From DASXTW01 sp036505215 (GTDB lineage Bacteria; Actinomycetota; UBA4738), in the NCBI GenBank assembly GCA_036505215.1, contig DASXTW010000100.1, forward strand, positions 1 through 64,000: a DNA stretch of 64,000 bases. The letters are read 5' to 3'. The stretch's first letter is position 1. Each line of letters begins with the position of its first letter. Under the pieces are notes generated by a model. That model saw only the letters and a list, made by a program, of their open reading frames with translations. It was not told the origin of the DNA and did not search any database. This document shows, piece after piece, positions 23,756 to 33,180 of this stretch. A program made the position numbers and the translations under genes.

Positions 23756-25711
23756 ATGGCGTTCACCGATCGTCGGGAGCGGATCCCGGCCACCTTGCCG
23801 GCCGCCGGGGCGCGCTCGTCATTCACCGGCGCGACGGCTATCGCCCTGGGTCTGGCCCTGGGGATCTTCCTCTTTTACTTCCTGGCCTATCCGATCAGGC
23901 ATCTCACTCTGCCAGTTGGGTTCGATCCGCCCTGGTACGTGTGGCGGGCCGAGCACCTCACCGCCCTCGGGGTCGGGAATGGAGAGCTCGCTGCGCGACC
24001 GGGCTATCCGGTGCTCTCGGCGATCCTGGGGTCGCTCACAGGCCTCTCCCAGCTCGAGACGACCGTGGTGCTGTCCCTGGTGCTGGTGTCGCTTCTGGCG
24101 CTCGCCGTCGGCGCGTTCGCTCGTGCGGGTCTGGGATTCGACCGGTGGCGATGGGGCGTGGTGGTAGCGACGACTGCAGTGGTCCTGGGCCCGACCCACC
24201 TGGTGGGCGAGAACCTGTCGAACGCCCTCAACATCGCCCTGGAGATCGCAGCCGTGGTCCCGCTGGCGGCCTTCATCGGGGGGAAAGGGGGGATGGCGGC
24301 CGCCGTGGTGCTGTTGGTGGCGAGCGGCCTTGCCCACTGGGACTTCGTGGCCCTGTTCGGAGTGGTCTTGGGGGTCGCGTTCCTGATGGCTCTGCCGTCC
24401 TCCCAACGAGAGCGGGCGCGTGGAGTGACGGCGATTCGAACCGAGTCCGGAGCACTGGCCGCCCTGGCGGCTTGGTCGGGCAGCATCCTGCTCGTCTTGG
24501 TGGGGGGGGTGCTCCGGGCACCTCTCAGGACGATCGAGATCGGCAACGACGAGCTGTTGTTCCGACGGAAGTTCCGAACGGACGTGGCTCGTCTGATCGT
24601 TCCCGCCGTGGCCGGGCTCGTGGGGCCGTGGGTCTTGTCCGGGGCGGCTGTGAGCGGTGCGCCGGGCAGATGCAGGAGATTTGCTGTTCGCCTGCTCCAG
24701 GCCTGGACGTACGTGATGGCCGCGGGGATGGTCGTAGGCCTGCTCAGCTTCGCGGTGCCCCCGGCTCGGTTCCTGGCCCACCTGGTGGCGCTTCCGGGGG
24801 CGATCACAGTGGGCGCGGGCGTGTCGGCCCTGGCGATGTGGGCCCGGCGGTGGACCCTCGGACCAGGTCGTTCGGCCGGGCGGTGGCCGGCGATCGCATC
24901 CCTAGGTGTGACGGCGGTCGTGCTGGCCGCCCTGGCTGTGCCCGGAGTGCTGCGCTGGTATCGATATCCGGTCCTCCTAGAACCGGCCGCCGTGCAGCAG
25001 GCCCGCACCGCAGATCGATATCTCGCGATGCTTCCACCTCACCAGCCGGTCGTCTTCCTACTGGACTACCGGGGCCGCCCCGGCTCGCTCTCCGCCGTGT
25101 TGAAGGAGCGAACCATCCGCATGGGGCTGTCGCCCCAGAGGCAGCTGGACGCTCACTTCTTCGTCGGCGCGCTCCCGGACCTTCTCCGGGGGCAACGGAC
25201 GCCCGCACCCGACGAACGTGCCGAGCAATTCACCCGCAGGTATTGGGAGGACGTCCGGCCTCTGCTGGCCACCCAGCCTGCCGTGGTGATCCTCAGGGCG
25301 ATGGCCCAGGCCGAATACCGAGAGGCCATCTCGATGGGTGCCCGGGTGGTAGCGCCGGACGTCACGGTGCTTCGGGGACCCGCGCCCCCCGGCGAGATCG
25401 CGGCCGCGCCCCTCCCGAAGGAGGTGCCTTCGCTCCTGCCGGGCATCGGCTATGGGCTGGCGGTCCTGGCCCTGCTGTGGGTGGCCGGGGCGGGCTGGAC
25501 GCGGGCTCTGGTCGGACCGAGGCACGCCCCGGAGACGCTTGCGGCTATGGCGCCGGTGATGGGCACGGCGATGCTGATGCTGGGAGGACTGGCTGCGGCC
25601 GAACTGGAGGTCCGGCTGAGCCTGGCCGGGGCAGTGGTCACCTATCTCGTCGTGTCGCTCTCCGGATTGGCCGCGGCGCTCGTGCCCGGCGGGAGATCCG
25701 AGGCCCACTGA
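23756..25711 (+). CDS. large polytopic membrane protein, GT-C-like (paralogue of 26654-28723)
   Basis: A 651-residue integral membrane protein with about a dozen hydrophobic segments and one soluble stretch of about 150 residues before the last helices. The N-terminal loop RHLTLPVGFDPPWYVWRAEHL has the Asp seen after the first helix of GT-C transferases. The soluble part (VVFLLDYRGRPGSLSAVLKE, then RRYWEDVRPLLATQPAVVIL) is alignable with the same region of the opposite-strand gene two positions on, so the two are paralogues. ATG 23756 has TAGAAT 10 nt upstream. Donor and acceptor are unknown; a lipid-linked sugar donor is the family expectation. Confidence 0.8.
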   Translation: MAFTDRRERIPATLPAAGARSSFTGATAIALGLALGIFLFYFLAYPIRHLTLPVGFDPPWYVWRAEHLTALGVGNGELAARPGYPVLSAILGSLTGLSQLETTVVLSLVLVSLLALAVGAFARAGLGFDRWRWGVVVATTAVVLGPTHLVGENLSNALNIALEIAAVVPLAAFIGGKGGMAAAVVLLVASGLAHWDFVALFGVVLGVAFLMALPSSQRERARGVTAIRTESGALAALAAWSGSILLVLVGGVLRAPLRTIEIGNDELLFRRKFRTDVARLIVPAVAGLVGPWVLSGAAVSGAPGRCRRFAVRLLQAWTYVMAAGMVVGLLSFAVPPARFLAHLVALPGAITVGAGVSALAMWARRWTLGPGRSAGRWPAIASLGVTAVVLAALAVPGVLRWYRYPVLLEPAAVQQARTADRYLAMLPPHQPVVFLLDYRGRPGSLSAVLKERTIRMGLSPQRQLDAHFFVGALPDLLRGQRTPAPDERAEQFTRRYWEDVRPLLATQPAVVILRAMAQAEYREAISMGARVVAPDVTVLRGPAPPGEIAAAPLPKEVPSLLPGIGYGLAVLALLWVAGAGWTRALVGPRHAPETLAAMAPVMGTAMLMLGGLAAAELEVRLSLAGAVVTYLVVSLSGLAAALVPGGRSEAH

Positions 25712-25717
25712 CCGCCA

Positions 25718-26632
25718 CTATGAGGACGGCCTCCTCATCCACTCGGCCGTCCGCCTGAGCCCCTCGTCGAGTTTCACCCGGGGGGTCCAGCGGAGGTCCC
25801 TACGGGCGGACGACAGGTCGACGAAGCTCCTTGCGGCATCCCCGGGTCGGGGAGGCTTGCGTTCGATCGTCACCTCGATGCCGCAGACGCGCCCGACCCT
25901 CTCGGCCAGCTCGTTGACCGAGGTCTCCACGCCGGTCCCCAGGTGGTACACGCCGGGCTTGTCCCTTCGAAGCGCCTTGTCGATGGCGGTGCAGACGTCC
26001 TCGACGTACAGGAAGTCGCGGGTCTGACTCCCGTCGCCGTAGATGACGAACGGCTTTCCGGCCAGGGCCCGACGGATGAACAGCGCGATCACGCTCTTCT
26101 TGTGGGCGGAGCTCGGCCCGTACACGTTGGCAAAGCGCAGCGAGATGCCGACCATCCCGTATACCCCGGCCGCGGCGGTGATTCCCTCGCCGTAGAGCTT
26201 CGAGGCACCGTAGGGCGACAGTGGAGCTGCAGGCATGTCTTCACGAAGCGGCGGGGTCGCTCCGGCCAGGACGGCACCGGAGGAGGCGAACACGAAGGAA
26301 CGCACCCCCGCTCGACGGGCCGCGTCGACCGCATTGAACGTGCCCAGGACGTTGGCGCCGAAATCGAGATCCGGCCGGGCCACCGAGTCGGCAACGCCCG
26401 GCCTGGCAGCGAGGTGAACGACGGCGTCGGCGCCCCTGGCTGCGCGCCGAACGGCGGATTCGTCCTCGATCCTCCCCTCGACGCAGCGCGGACCGGGCCG
26501 CTTCCGCCACCAGTTCGGGCGGGGCACGGCGGAGAGGTCGTCGAGGACGGTCACCTCGTGTCCGCCCTCGATCAGGAACCCGACCAGGTTGGACCCGACG
26601 AACCCGGCCCCTCCCGTCACGAGCACGCGCAT
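25718..26632 (-). CDS. NAD-dependent epimerase/dehydratase (UDP-glucose 4-epimerase-like)
   Basis: A 304-residue extended short-chain dehydrogenase. GGAGFVGSN is the NAD-binding loop, VVHLAARPGV follows, and the catalytic YGASK supplies Tyr and Lys. The GDGSQTRDFLYVEDV segment is the hallmark of nucleotide-sugar epimerases. It probably makes a sugar nucleotide for the surrounding glycan genes. A strong GGAGGAGG ribosome binding site precedes ATG 26632. It sits between two membrane-protein paralogues and follows the second in the same direction by 21 nt. Confidence 0.92.
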   Translation of the reverse strand: MRVLVTGGAGFVGSNLVGFLIEGGHEVTVLDDLSAVPRPNWWRKRPGPRCVEGRIEDESAVRRAARGADAVVHLAARPGVADSVARPDLDFGANVLGTFNAVDAARRAGVRSFVFASSGAVLAGATPPLREDMPAAPLSPYGASKLYGEGITAAAGVYGMVGISLRFANVYGPSSAHKKSVIALFIRRALAGKPFVIYGDGSQTRDFLYVEDVCTAIDKALRRDKPGVYHLGTGVETSVNELAERVGRVCGIEVTIERKPPRPGDAARSFVDLSSARRDLRWTPRVKLDEGLRRTAEWMRRPSS

Positions 26633-26653
26633 CCCGAAGTGCCTCCTCCGATC

Positions 26654-28723
26654 CTAGGAACGTGGTTGACCGCCCTCAACCCGCGAGGGCACACCCTGCG
26701 GACGGCGCCGCATCCATGCGGCCAGCAAGCCGGCCGATGCGACAAGTGGGGGCGTGAGCGCGCCCCCCGCGCCAGCCAACCGAAGGCCGGCTGCATCAAC
26801 CAGGACGCCGCCCGCGACCAGGGCGGCGATGCCCACGGCAGGACAGAGGGCCAGGATCTCGAAGGGCCGAAGAGTGGGGGGGAGGCCGACCAGTGCCCAT
26901 CCGGCGCCGATGACCGCGAGCGTCACGAGCGTTCCTGCGCCCAGCAGTCCTCCTTCCAGCACTCGGCGAGGGCCGGTGGGGAAGGAGGGCACAGCGATCG
27001 GTGCTGGGGGCCTGGGTCCCTCGAGCAATGCCACGCTCGGAGCGACCTCCGAGTCGGGGTGCGTAGCCACGAATCCGGCGTACGCCGGACTGTACGAGGC
27101 GAGGAGAAGAGCAACGGGGCGCCGGGGCAGGAGACGCTGGATCGTGGGCCAGTACCGCCGAACGTTCCCGTTGAAGCTGGGCGGGGCGTCCCGGAAGGTG
27201 GGCCGTCCAGCGAGATAGTTCTGTGGATCTCCCACGTACGTGTACGCGTGGAGGATCCTCTGGGCTGGAAGAACCGACCGGATCATGTGGACCATCTCCG
27301 GGACGTAGGACAGAGGGCTCGGCCCGGGGTCGATGATGAACACCACGGGGGCGTCTTCGGGAACGCCCGAGCGGTCCAGGTAGGCAAGGGCTGTTGCGGT
27401 GTCGCGCACCCTGTCGACGCTCAGGACCGCCAGGGGGCCTCGCTCACTCGGGATATTCACGTACAAGTCCCGATAGCCGAGGAATACAACCGCTCCCATG
27501 CCGGCAAGCACGATCAACACCCCCATGATTGCCCGAGTCCGAGCGGCAACGGCATGTGCCAGACCGAGGATCCCAAGGGCCAGCAGGATCGGGAACGGGA
27601 TAAGGAACGAGAGCAGCCGGTGAGCGGCCGCATTCCCGCCCAGGATGAAGTCGATGACACCGATCAGGGTGACCAGTCCCCACGTCAGCGAAAGCGCCAG
27701 CAGGAAGCGAGCGGCGAACCCCTCTACGTCGGGCTCCGAGGGCCGAGCGCGGTCCCGAGACGCTCTCGACGGTCCCAAGCCCAGTGCTCCCAGGACGCTC
27801 GCCCCCAGGGCCGCCACCGGAGCAGTTAGCGGGAACCGGTACAGCGGAACGTCGAGCCGGAACTTCTTCTCGAGCTCCGAGTGTGACTGCTTCGGTCCGA
27901 CCGGCCAGCTGCGGACCGAGCCGACCAAGCCCACCGCGGCGACTGCGGAAGCCCCGCCCAGCATCAGGCCAAGGCGAGCCGAGGGCGTTCGGAGCAGAGC
28001 CACATCGCTGCGCCGCCAGGCTCGCCATGATGTGGGGACGTAGAGCAGGGCGACCAGGGCAAGGATGACAGCGAACAGACCGAAGAACGGGGGATGGATC
28101 ATGCCCCCCAGACCGAGAAGGACGATGGCGCAGATGGGCCCAGGCCCGTCACGGATGGCGGACAGGATCGGGACCAGCGCGGCCAGGAAAATGGCCGTGG
28201 ACAGGAGATTGTCAGTGTAGGTCTCGGGCGCTATGAGCCTGACCATGACCGCTGAAGTGCCGACGATGATGGACACGGCGCCGAACTCCCATGGACCCCG
28301 GCGGAGCGCCCAGGAGACGAAGGCGCCTGCCGCCAGCGCGGCAGCCGTGGCCGCCGCGCCCGGAACTACGGAGGCGATCTTGAAGGTCGAGGTTGAGAAC
28401 AGGCTGGACAACGTGAGCACGATGATGGGGAAGCCCATCCGCGTGTCCAATGACTTCTTCGGCGGAGGGAGGACGTGCGGGACGTGGGCCAGCCCGAAGT
28501 GCGCGACCAGGTTGGTCTGGAACAGGTACCTGGGGGCGTCGTACCCCATGGGCATCGCATATTTCCTGATCGCATACACAGTCAGAAAGAAGGCCAACAC
28601 GGCCGTTGCGGCCACGCAGGCGATCAGGAGTCCGGGAAGATGTTGCCCCAAACGGGTCCGCTGCACAGACCTGGGACTGTCGGAGGGAGGCAGGACGTGT
28701 GTCGTTCCTCCCTGGGCAGACAC
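26654..28723 (-). CDS. large polytopic membrane protein, GT-C-like (paralogue of 23756-25711)
   Basis: A 689-residue membrane protein with roughly a dozen hydrophobic segments. AIRKYAMPMGYDAPRYLFQT after the first helix matches RHLTLPVGFDPPWYVWRA of the paralogue; VVFIIDPGPSPLSYVPEMVH and VRRYWPTIQRLLPRRPVALL match its soluble region. The start is GTG 28723, with TAGAGT 6 nt upstream on the minus strand. The two paralogues face each other around the epimerase gene, which suggests an inverted duplication. Likely role: membrane step in surface-glycan assembly. Confidence 0.8.
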   Translation of the reverse strand: MSAQGGTTHVLPPSDSPRSVQRTRLGQHLPGLLIACVAATAVLAFFLTVYAIRKYAMPMGYDAPRYLFQTNLVAHFGLAHVPHVLPPPKKSLDTRMGFPIIVLTLSSLFSTSTFKIASVVPGAAATAAALAAGAFVSWALRRGPWEFGAVSIIVGTSAVMVRLIAPETYTDNLLSTAIFLAALVPILSAIRDGPGPICAIVLLGLGGMIHPPFFGLFAVILALVALLYVPTSWRAWRRSDVALLRTPSARLGLMLGGASAVAAVGLVGSVRSWPVGPKQSHSELEKKFRLDVPLYRFPLTAPVAALGASVLGALGLGPSRASRDRARPSEPDVEGFAARFLLALSLTWGLVTLIGVIDFILGGNAAAHRLLSFLIPFPILLALGILGLAHAVAARTRAIMGVLIVLAGMGAVVFLGYRDLYVNIPSERGPLAVLSVDRVRDTATALAYLDRSGVPEDAPVVFIIDPGPSPLSYVPEMVHMIRSVLPAQRILHAYTYVGDPQNYLAGRPTFRDAPPSFNGNVRRYWPTIQRLLPRRPVALLLASYSPAYAGFVATHPDSEVAPSVALLEGPRPPAPIAVPSFPTGPRRVLEGGLLGAGTLVTLAVIGAGWALVGLPPTLRPFEILALCPAVGIAALVAGGVLVDAAGLRLAGAGGALTPPLVASAGLLAAWMRRRPQGVPSRVEGGQPRS

Positions 28724-28729
28724 GCGGCC

Positions 28730-28735
28730 ACTCTA
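28730..28735 (-). promoter_or_regulatory. -10 box (TAGAGT) for the 26654-28723 gene
   Basis: TAGAGT on the minus strand ends 6 nt before GTG 28723; leaderless-type spacing. Confidence 0.4.
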
Positions 28736-28779
28736 GCAGAGCAGGTTCGGAAGGCCCGAGCGTGGTGATTGGAGGCATG

Positions 28780-28785
28780 TACGCT
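28780..28785 (+). promoter_or_regulatory. -10 box (TACGCT) for the first YfhO-like gene
   Basis: TACGCT ends 7 nt before ATG 28793, which favours that ATG over the in-frame TTG at 28769. Confidence 0.35.
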
Positions 28786-28792
28786 CTGGCCG

Positions 28793-31171
28793 ATGCCGAG
28801 CCCACCTGATCGGGAGCGACCTCTCTCTCCTGATGCATCGCGGTCGGCCGGAGGCTGGAAGGGAGCCGCTCGGGCGCTCGCCGGACCGGTGCTCATCGCC
28901 GCGGTCGTGGTCGTGGTGCTGCACGACGTGGCATTCGGAGGGATGATCACCCTCGGCGACATCTCTACCTACTTCCTCCCCAACTACTGCTTCCTGGGCA
29001 GGAGCCTGTCGGCGGGCCACGTGCCATCGTGGAATCCGTACACGCTCGGCGGCACGCCGTTCGCGGCAGATCCTCAGTCAGGATGGATGTACCTCCTGCC
29101 TATGCTGCTGTTCACCGTCCTCCCGTGCGACCCGGCCATGCGCCTGATGATCGTCTCCCTCCCGATCCTGGCCGGGCTCGGCCTCTACTGGTTCCTGCGG
29201 GTCGAAGGGGCCTCCAGGCCCGCGGCCACGGTGGGGGGCCTGGCTCTTGCCGGGAGCATGGCGGGAGCCGAGCTCGTGACGTCGCTGCCCTTCGCCGGCA
29301 CGCTGGCCTGGACCTCGCTGGCCCTTGGGGCGAGCGCCCGGTATGTACGGGCCGGGACCTGGGCGGGAAGGCTCGGATGGGCGGGCCTGGTGGCGTTCCT
29401 GTGGGGCCAGCTGGCGGCGGCCCATCTCAGCATCGGCCTGCTGGTCGGAACCGCGGCCCTGGCCGCCTACCTCGTCGCCGTCGCCGTGCGGAACATCCGT
29501 GCGGGAGCCTGGAGTGTCTGGGGCGCGCTCGGGATTTGCCTGCTCCTCTTGCCCTGGGCGGCCCTGCTCAACGCCGCGTTCTTCCTGCCCCGGCTGACCA
29601 ACCTGCCGGAAACGAACCTCTCCTTGGGGTACGGGCGGCTCCAGGCGCTGGGTCGCCAGCTCGCGGGGTTCCCCCAACTGCCGAGACAGACCGGGCCCGC
29701 CGCGGCTCCCGATTGGCCCCTCGACCTGGCTGCCTCGCCGGCCGCTCACCTGGGCGCGGTTGTCCTGGGGCTGTCGTTCGCCGCCCTGTGGTCGAAGCAG
29801 AGCCGGCATCTGGCCGTGGCGTTTTCGGTGCTCGGGGCCTTGGCGTACGTCCTGTCACAGCGAGCCGTGGCCACGTGGGTCCTGACAGTCGCGCCTTCGT
29901 GGCGCGTGGTCGACTTCTACCTGCGCCGGCCTGACTGGATGGGCTACGGGCTGCTGCTCTCCGTGGCTGTGCTCGGGGCCCTTGGCGTCGATGCGTGGCT
30001 GAGGGCGAACTCGGCGCGGCAGCGAGCATTGATGGCCGCGCCCGGGGTGGCGGCATGGGGGCTGCTCCCACTGGGGTTGGGTGGGGGAATCCGGCTGGGG
30101 CTGCTCGGGCTGGCGGCCGCCGCCACCGCGCCCGTCCTCGTGGGGGCGACGAAGCGAGCGATGCTGGCGGCCGGGATCCCGGCAGTGCTGACGGTGGAGC
30201 TCGTGGCCAACGGGCTCATGGGATATCGGGAGCTGCCGTTCAGACCGGCGCCGGTCCTGTTGGTCCAGTTCCCCACTCCGACCCTGCGCATGGACTCGTA
30301 CCTGCGGCCCGACCAGGTGGCTCGGGCGCTTGAGCAGCGCTCCGACGGGCGGTATATCGTCCAGGATCTGCCAGAGTGGCGGAGGCTCCTGGCCGATCCC
30401 CGCTCGACGATCTTCCGGATCGAGCAGGCCCAGGGATACAACCCGATCCAGCTGAAGCGGTACTGGTTCTTCGTCCGGGCTGTGACGCCCGTGATCCTCG
30501 ATCACAATCTGTCGGTCTTCTATCGTCCGCCGAACGTGCTCCTCAACCTGCTCCAGGTGAAGTACGTCGTGGCCCCCGCCTGGCCCTATCCCTCTCCCTA
30601 TGTGGGACCGCTGGCCGCCCAGGGCCCGGCCCGGCTGTTCAGGTCGACCGACCCGGCGCCTCGAGCATCGGTCGTGGGGGCCTGGGAGGCCGCGCCAGGA
30701 TTCAACGCGGCCTTGCGCGAGGTGACCCGCGAGGGATTCGACCCTCGAACCCGAGTGGTGCTTGAGACGGACCCCGGTCTCGGCCGGGAGGAAGGATCGG
30801 TCGGCAATTCCGGAAACGCCGAGTACACGTCCCTCGGCATGCAGTCGGCTCGGGTACGCGTGGAAGCCCGAGTCCCGGCCCTGGTGTTGATCCGCACCCC
30901 ATATGCCCGAGGGTGGCACGCGACGGTGGACGGCCGACCGGAGAAGGTCCTGGTAGCCGACTTCTTCGCCCAGGCCGTGCCGGTCGGCCGGGGGCGACAC
31001 ACGGTGCTGGTCGAATACGACGATCCTTCGATCGGGTACGGGCTGGCCGGATCGGCGCTCGGGCTCGCGCTGCTGACTGGCTCGATCCTCGTTGTCGCCC
31101 GAAGGGACCGGCGTGGGCCGGTGAGCGGGCCGGAGCCCTATGTGCGGATGGGATCTCGGCGGCAGTCGTAG
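28793..31171 (+). CDS. YfhO-like membrane protein, paralogue 1
   Basis: A 792-residue polytopic protein of the YfhO type. After the first helix comes the family block GDISTYFLPNYCFLGRSL, then GHVPSWNPYTLGGTPFAADP; about twelve helices follow. The C-terminal extracytoplasmic part has YARGWHATVDGRPEKVLVAD and GRHTVLVEYDD before the last helix, as in bacterial YfhO. B. subtilis YfhO takes part in glycosylating teichoic acid from a lipid-linked sugar, so a similar outside-membrane glycosylation is the best guess. Its last 34 nt overlap the convergent gene. Two more paralogues follow at 33699 and 39209. Confidence 0.88.
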   Translation: MPSPPDRERPLSPDASRSAGGWKGAARALAGPVLIAAVVVVVLHDVAFGGMITLGDISTYFLPNYCFLGRSLSAGHVPSWNPYTLGGTPFAADPQSGWMYLLPMLLFTVLPCDPAMRLMIVSLPILAGLGLYWFLRVEGASRPAATVGGLALAGSMAGAELVTSLPFAGTLAWTSLALGASARYVRAGTWAGRLGWAGLVAFLWGQLAAAHLSIGLLVGTAALAAYLVAVAVRNIRAGAWSVWGALGICLLLLPWAALLNAAFFLPRLTNLPETNLSLGYGRLQALGRQLAGFPQLPRQTGPAAAPDWPLDLAASPAAHLGAVVLGLSFAALWSKQSRHLAVAFSVLGALAYVLSQRAVATWVLTVAPSWRVVDFYLRRPDWMGYGLLLSVAVLGALGVDAWLRANSARQRALMAAPGVAAWGLLPLGLGGGIRLGLLGLAAAATAPVLVGATKRAMLAAGIPAVLTVELVANGLMGYRELPFRPAPVLLVQFPTPTLRMDSYLRPDQVARALEQRSDGRYIVQDLPEWRRLLADPRSTIFRIEQAQGYNPIQLKRYWFFVRAVTPVILDHNLSVFYRPPNVLLNLLQVKYVVAPAWPYPSPYVGPLAAQGPARLFRSTDPAPRASVVGAWEAAPGFNAALREVTREGFDPRTRVVLETDPGLGREEGSVGNSGNAEYTSLGMQSARVRVEARVPALVLIRTPYARGWHATVDGRPEKVLVADFFAQAVPVGRGRHTVLVEYDDPSIGYGLAGSALGLALLTGSILVVARRDRRGPVSGPEPYVRMGSRRQS

Positions 31172-33180
31172 CCCGGGAATGCGGCAGGATCGGGACGGCG
31201 GATTGCGGTGGGCATCCCGATGACCCGGTAGATCGTCATGCCCTGGTTGGCGAAGACCCGATGCAGGGACGGAAGCCGTGGCAGCGCCGGTCCGTTGGTG
31301 GTGCCAATGGTCTCCGAGTAGCCGACGTGGCCGCCCATCAGCACGACCACATAGTCGACTCCTTGGGCTCGCAGGAACGCCTGATGCTGCTCTGGTTCGT
31401 GGAAGAACTCCCTGGCATCGAGGAGCAGCCGGACGATGGGCTGCATGATGTTCGGACGAAGGAAGGGCGTGGCGCCCTCCAGAACCGCTACGCGGCCGGT
31501 GAGGGCCTCGAAGACGCCAACCGTGTGCTCGTTGGTGAGCAATCGGGCGTCGCACGGCGTCTGGCTGCGGATCCAATCGAAGCCCTCAACCAGGGCCGCG
31601 CCACTTGTGCGGGGGCTCTGCGCCCGGCCATCGACGAGGAGCGCGGCGGCCACCAGGACCGCGATCACGAAGCCAGCGAGAGGCCCCATCCATGACCGGA
31701 ACCTCCCCAGGGCCAGCAAGACACCTTCGACCAGGACCAGCGCCACCAGCGCGACGGGGATCGAACTGTAGTCGAAGAGCCGGCGTATCCCGAACCAGGC
31801 CGGCATGTACAGGTGGTACCGCAAAGAGAACAGCCAGGTGAGGATCACGATCACCGCGCCCAGCCCACAGGCGGTCAGGCCCACGGGCTTCAGCTCGCGC
31901 GGGAACCACAGGAGGATGGCCACCGCCGCGAGGAGCCCGCAGAGCACCAGGCCCAGTATCCATATCCTCTTGTGCGGCCGAGGGCCATGCTGCGGCCCGA
32001 TGGCCGAGCGCACGAACAGGTCGAGCGCACTCTCGGGCGAAACGTAGAAGGTCCTGGGGCCGACCACCCTCTGCCCGGGAGCTACCCCGCTGTTGAGATA
32101 CAAGGTCGGGTCGAACCCCTCCGCGAAGACGTCGTAGCCTCCGGGGGCCGCCGCTCCGCGCAAGCCGACGTCGCCGTGGGGAAGTACCAGGATGGCTCCT
32201 CCGACCGCGATCGTGACCCCGCCAACGCGCAGCGCCGCCAGGAACGTCCCCTTCAAGTCTCGTTCCGCGAGAACGTGGGCCACCGCATACGCAGCCACTA
32301 TCGTCACGGCGATGATCACCGGGATGATGTGGATCCCTGCGGCGACTCCGAGGAGGACCCCGGCCAGGACGGCATCCTTCCATCCGCGCCTGGACCGGAG
32401 GGCCCGGATCCCGATCGCGGCGCCGAGGAAGGCCACCAGGCGGCCGAAGGTCTCTGCCTTGTAGGTGGTGAGGTCCGCCGTGAGCTCCGGATTCAGCACG
32501 AACCGATTGGACAGGAGCAAGACGGGTAGCACCGCGGCGGTGAACCTGAGCCCCATCTCTCGGCCCAGGGACCACAGCGCAAGGGCCAGCCCCACCGACC
32601 CGAACCACCCCAGAGCCCCCATGGCCGGAAGGGGCTCCTTTCCGATGGCGTAGCTGATGCCGGCATTGAGCGCGTTCAGGTACACCTTGTTGACCACCGA
32701 GGCATACACGACCCCGTACTGGAGCACCTGCGAAGGGATCCTTCCGGCATCAGCGATCTCCACCGCATCTGCCCAGTACCGCCAGGCGGTCGCCGTCTGC
32801 ATGTGCAGCAGCGGCGAGAACGTCAGGCGGACCAGGGCGAACCCGATGACCGCCACGAGACCCGCCGCCAGGGCCCAGTGATCCCCCCGCCATTCGGCGC
32901 CGATTGCCCGGCCGTGGTGGCGCAGGCTGCCCCGGCGAACGGCCAGCGCCGAGAGCCCCACGACGACGACGGCCAGCGAGGCGAAGAAAGAGAGGGGACC
33001 GAGGACGTGGCCGATCGCCAGGATGAACGCGACGCCACCGGAGATGACGCACCCCATTCCGAAACACAGGGCGGTCCGGGTCACCACTCCCACCTCCCCC
33101 GGGCCATAGATGGCCAGGGTGGCCCCGGCACCCGGGATCAGGATGATCAGCGCAATCACGATGACTTCGGCAGCATTCAC
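31138..33180 (-). CDS. polytopic membrane protein, GT-C-like
   Basis: A 680-residue integral membrane protein with 13 or more hydrophobic segments, starting AAEVIVIALIILIPGAGATLAIYG. After the helices, a C-terminal soluble stretch (LVEGFDWIRSQTPCDARLLT then RAQGVDYVVVLMGGHVGYSE) resembles the end domain of several polymannosyl- and arabinosyl-transferase-like families. Start GTG 33180 overlaps (GTGA) the stop of a decayed upstream reading frame, so it was once the second gene of an operon. Its 3' end overlaps the YfhO-like gene by 34 nt. Function not assigned. Confidence 0.8.
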   Translation of the reverse strand: MNAAEVIVIALIILIPGAGATLAIYGPGEVGVVTRTALCFGMGCVISGGVAFILAIGHVLGPLSFFASLAVVVVGLSALAVRRGSLRHHGRAIGAEWRGDHWALAAGLVAVIGFALVRLTFSPLLHMQTATAWRYWADAVEIADAGRIPSQVLQYGVVYASVVNKVYLNALNAGISYAIGKEPLPAMGALGWFGSVGLALALWSLGREMGLRFTAAVLPVLLLSNRFVLNPELTADLTTYKAETFGRLVAFLGAAIGIRALRSRRGWKDAVLAGVLLGVAAGIHIIPVIIAVTIVAAYAVAHVLAERDLKGTFLAALRVGGVTIAVGGAILVLPHGDVGLRGAAAPGGYDVFAEGFDPTLYLNSGVAPGQRVVGPRTFYVSPESALDLFVRSAIGPQHGPRPHKRIWILGLVLCGLLAAVAILLWFPRELKPVGLTACGLGAVIVILTWLFSLRYHLYMPAWFGIRRLFDYSSIPVALVALVLVEGVLLALGRFRSWMGPLAGFVIAVLVAAALLVDGRAQSPRTSGAALVEGFDWIRSQTPCDARLLTNEHTVGVFEALTGRVAVLEGATPFLRPNIMQPIVRLLLDAREFFHEPEQHQAFLRAQGVDYVVVLMGGHVGYSETIGTTNGPALPRLPSLHRVFANQGMTIYRVIGMPTAIRRPDPAAFPGYDCRRDPIRT

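Noticed and set aside
25943..27829. 628-codon plus-strand open frame
   Set aside because: Antisense to the epimerase and the GT-C-like gene; low-complexity product without family.
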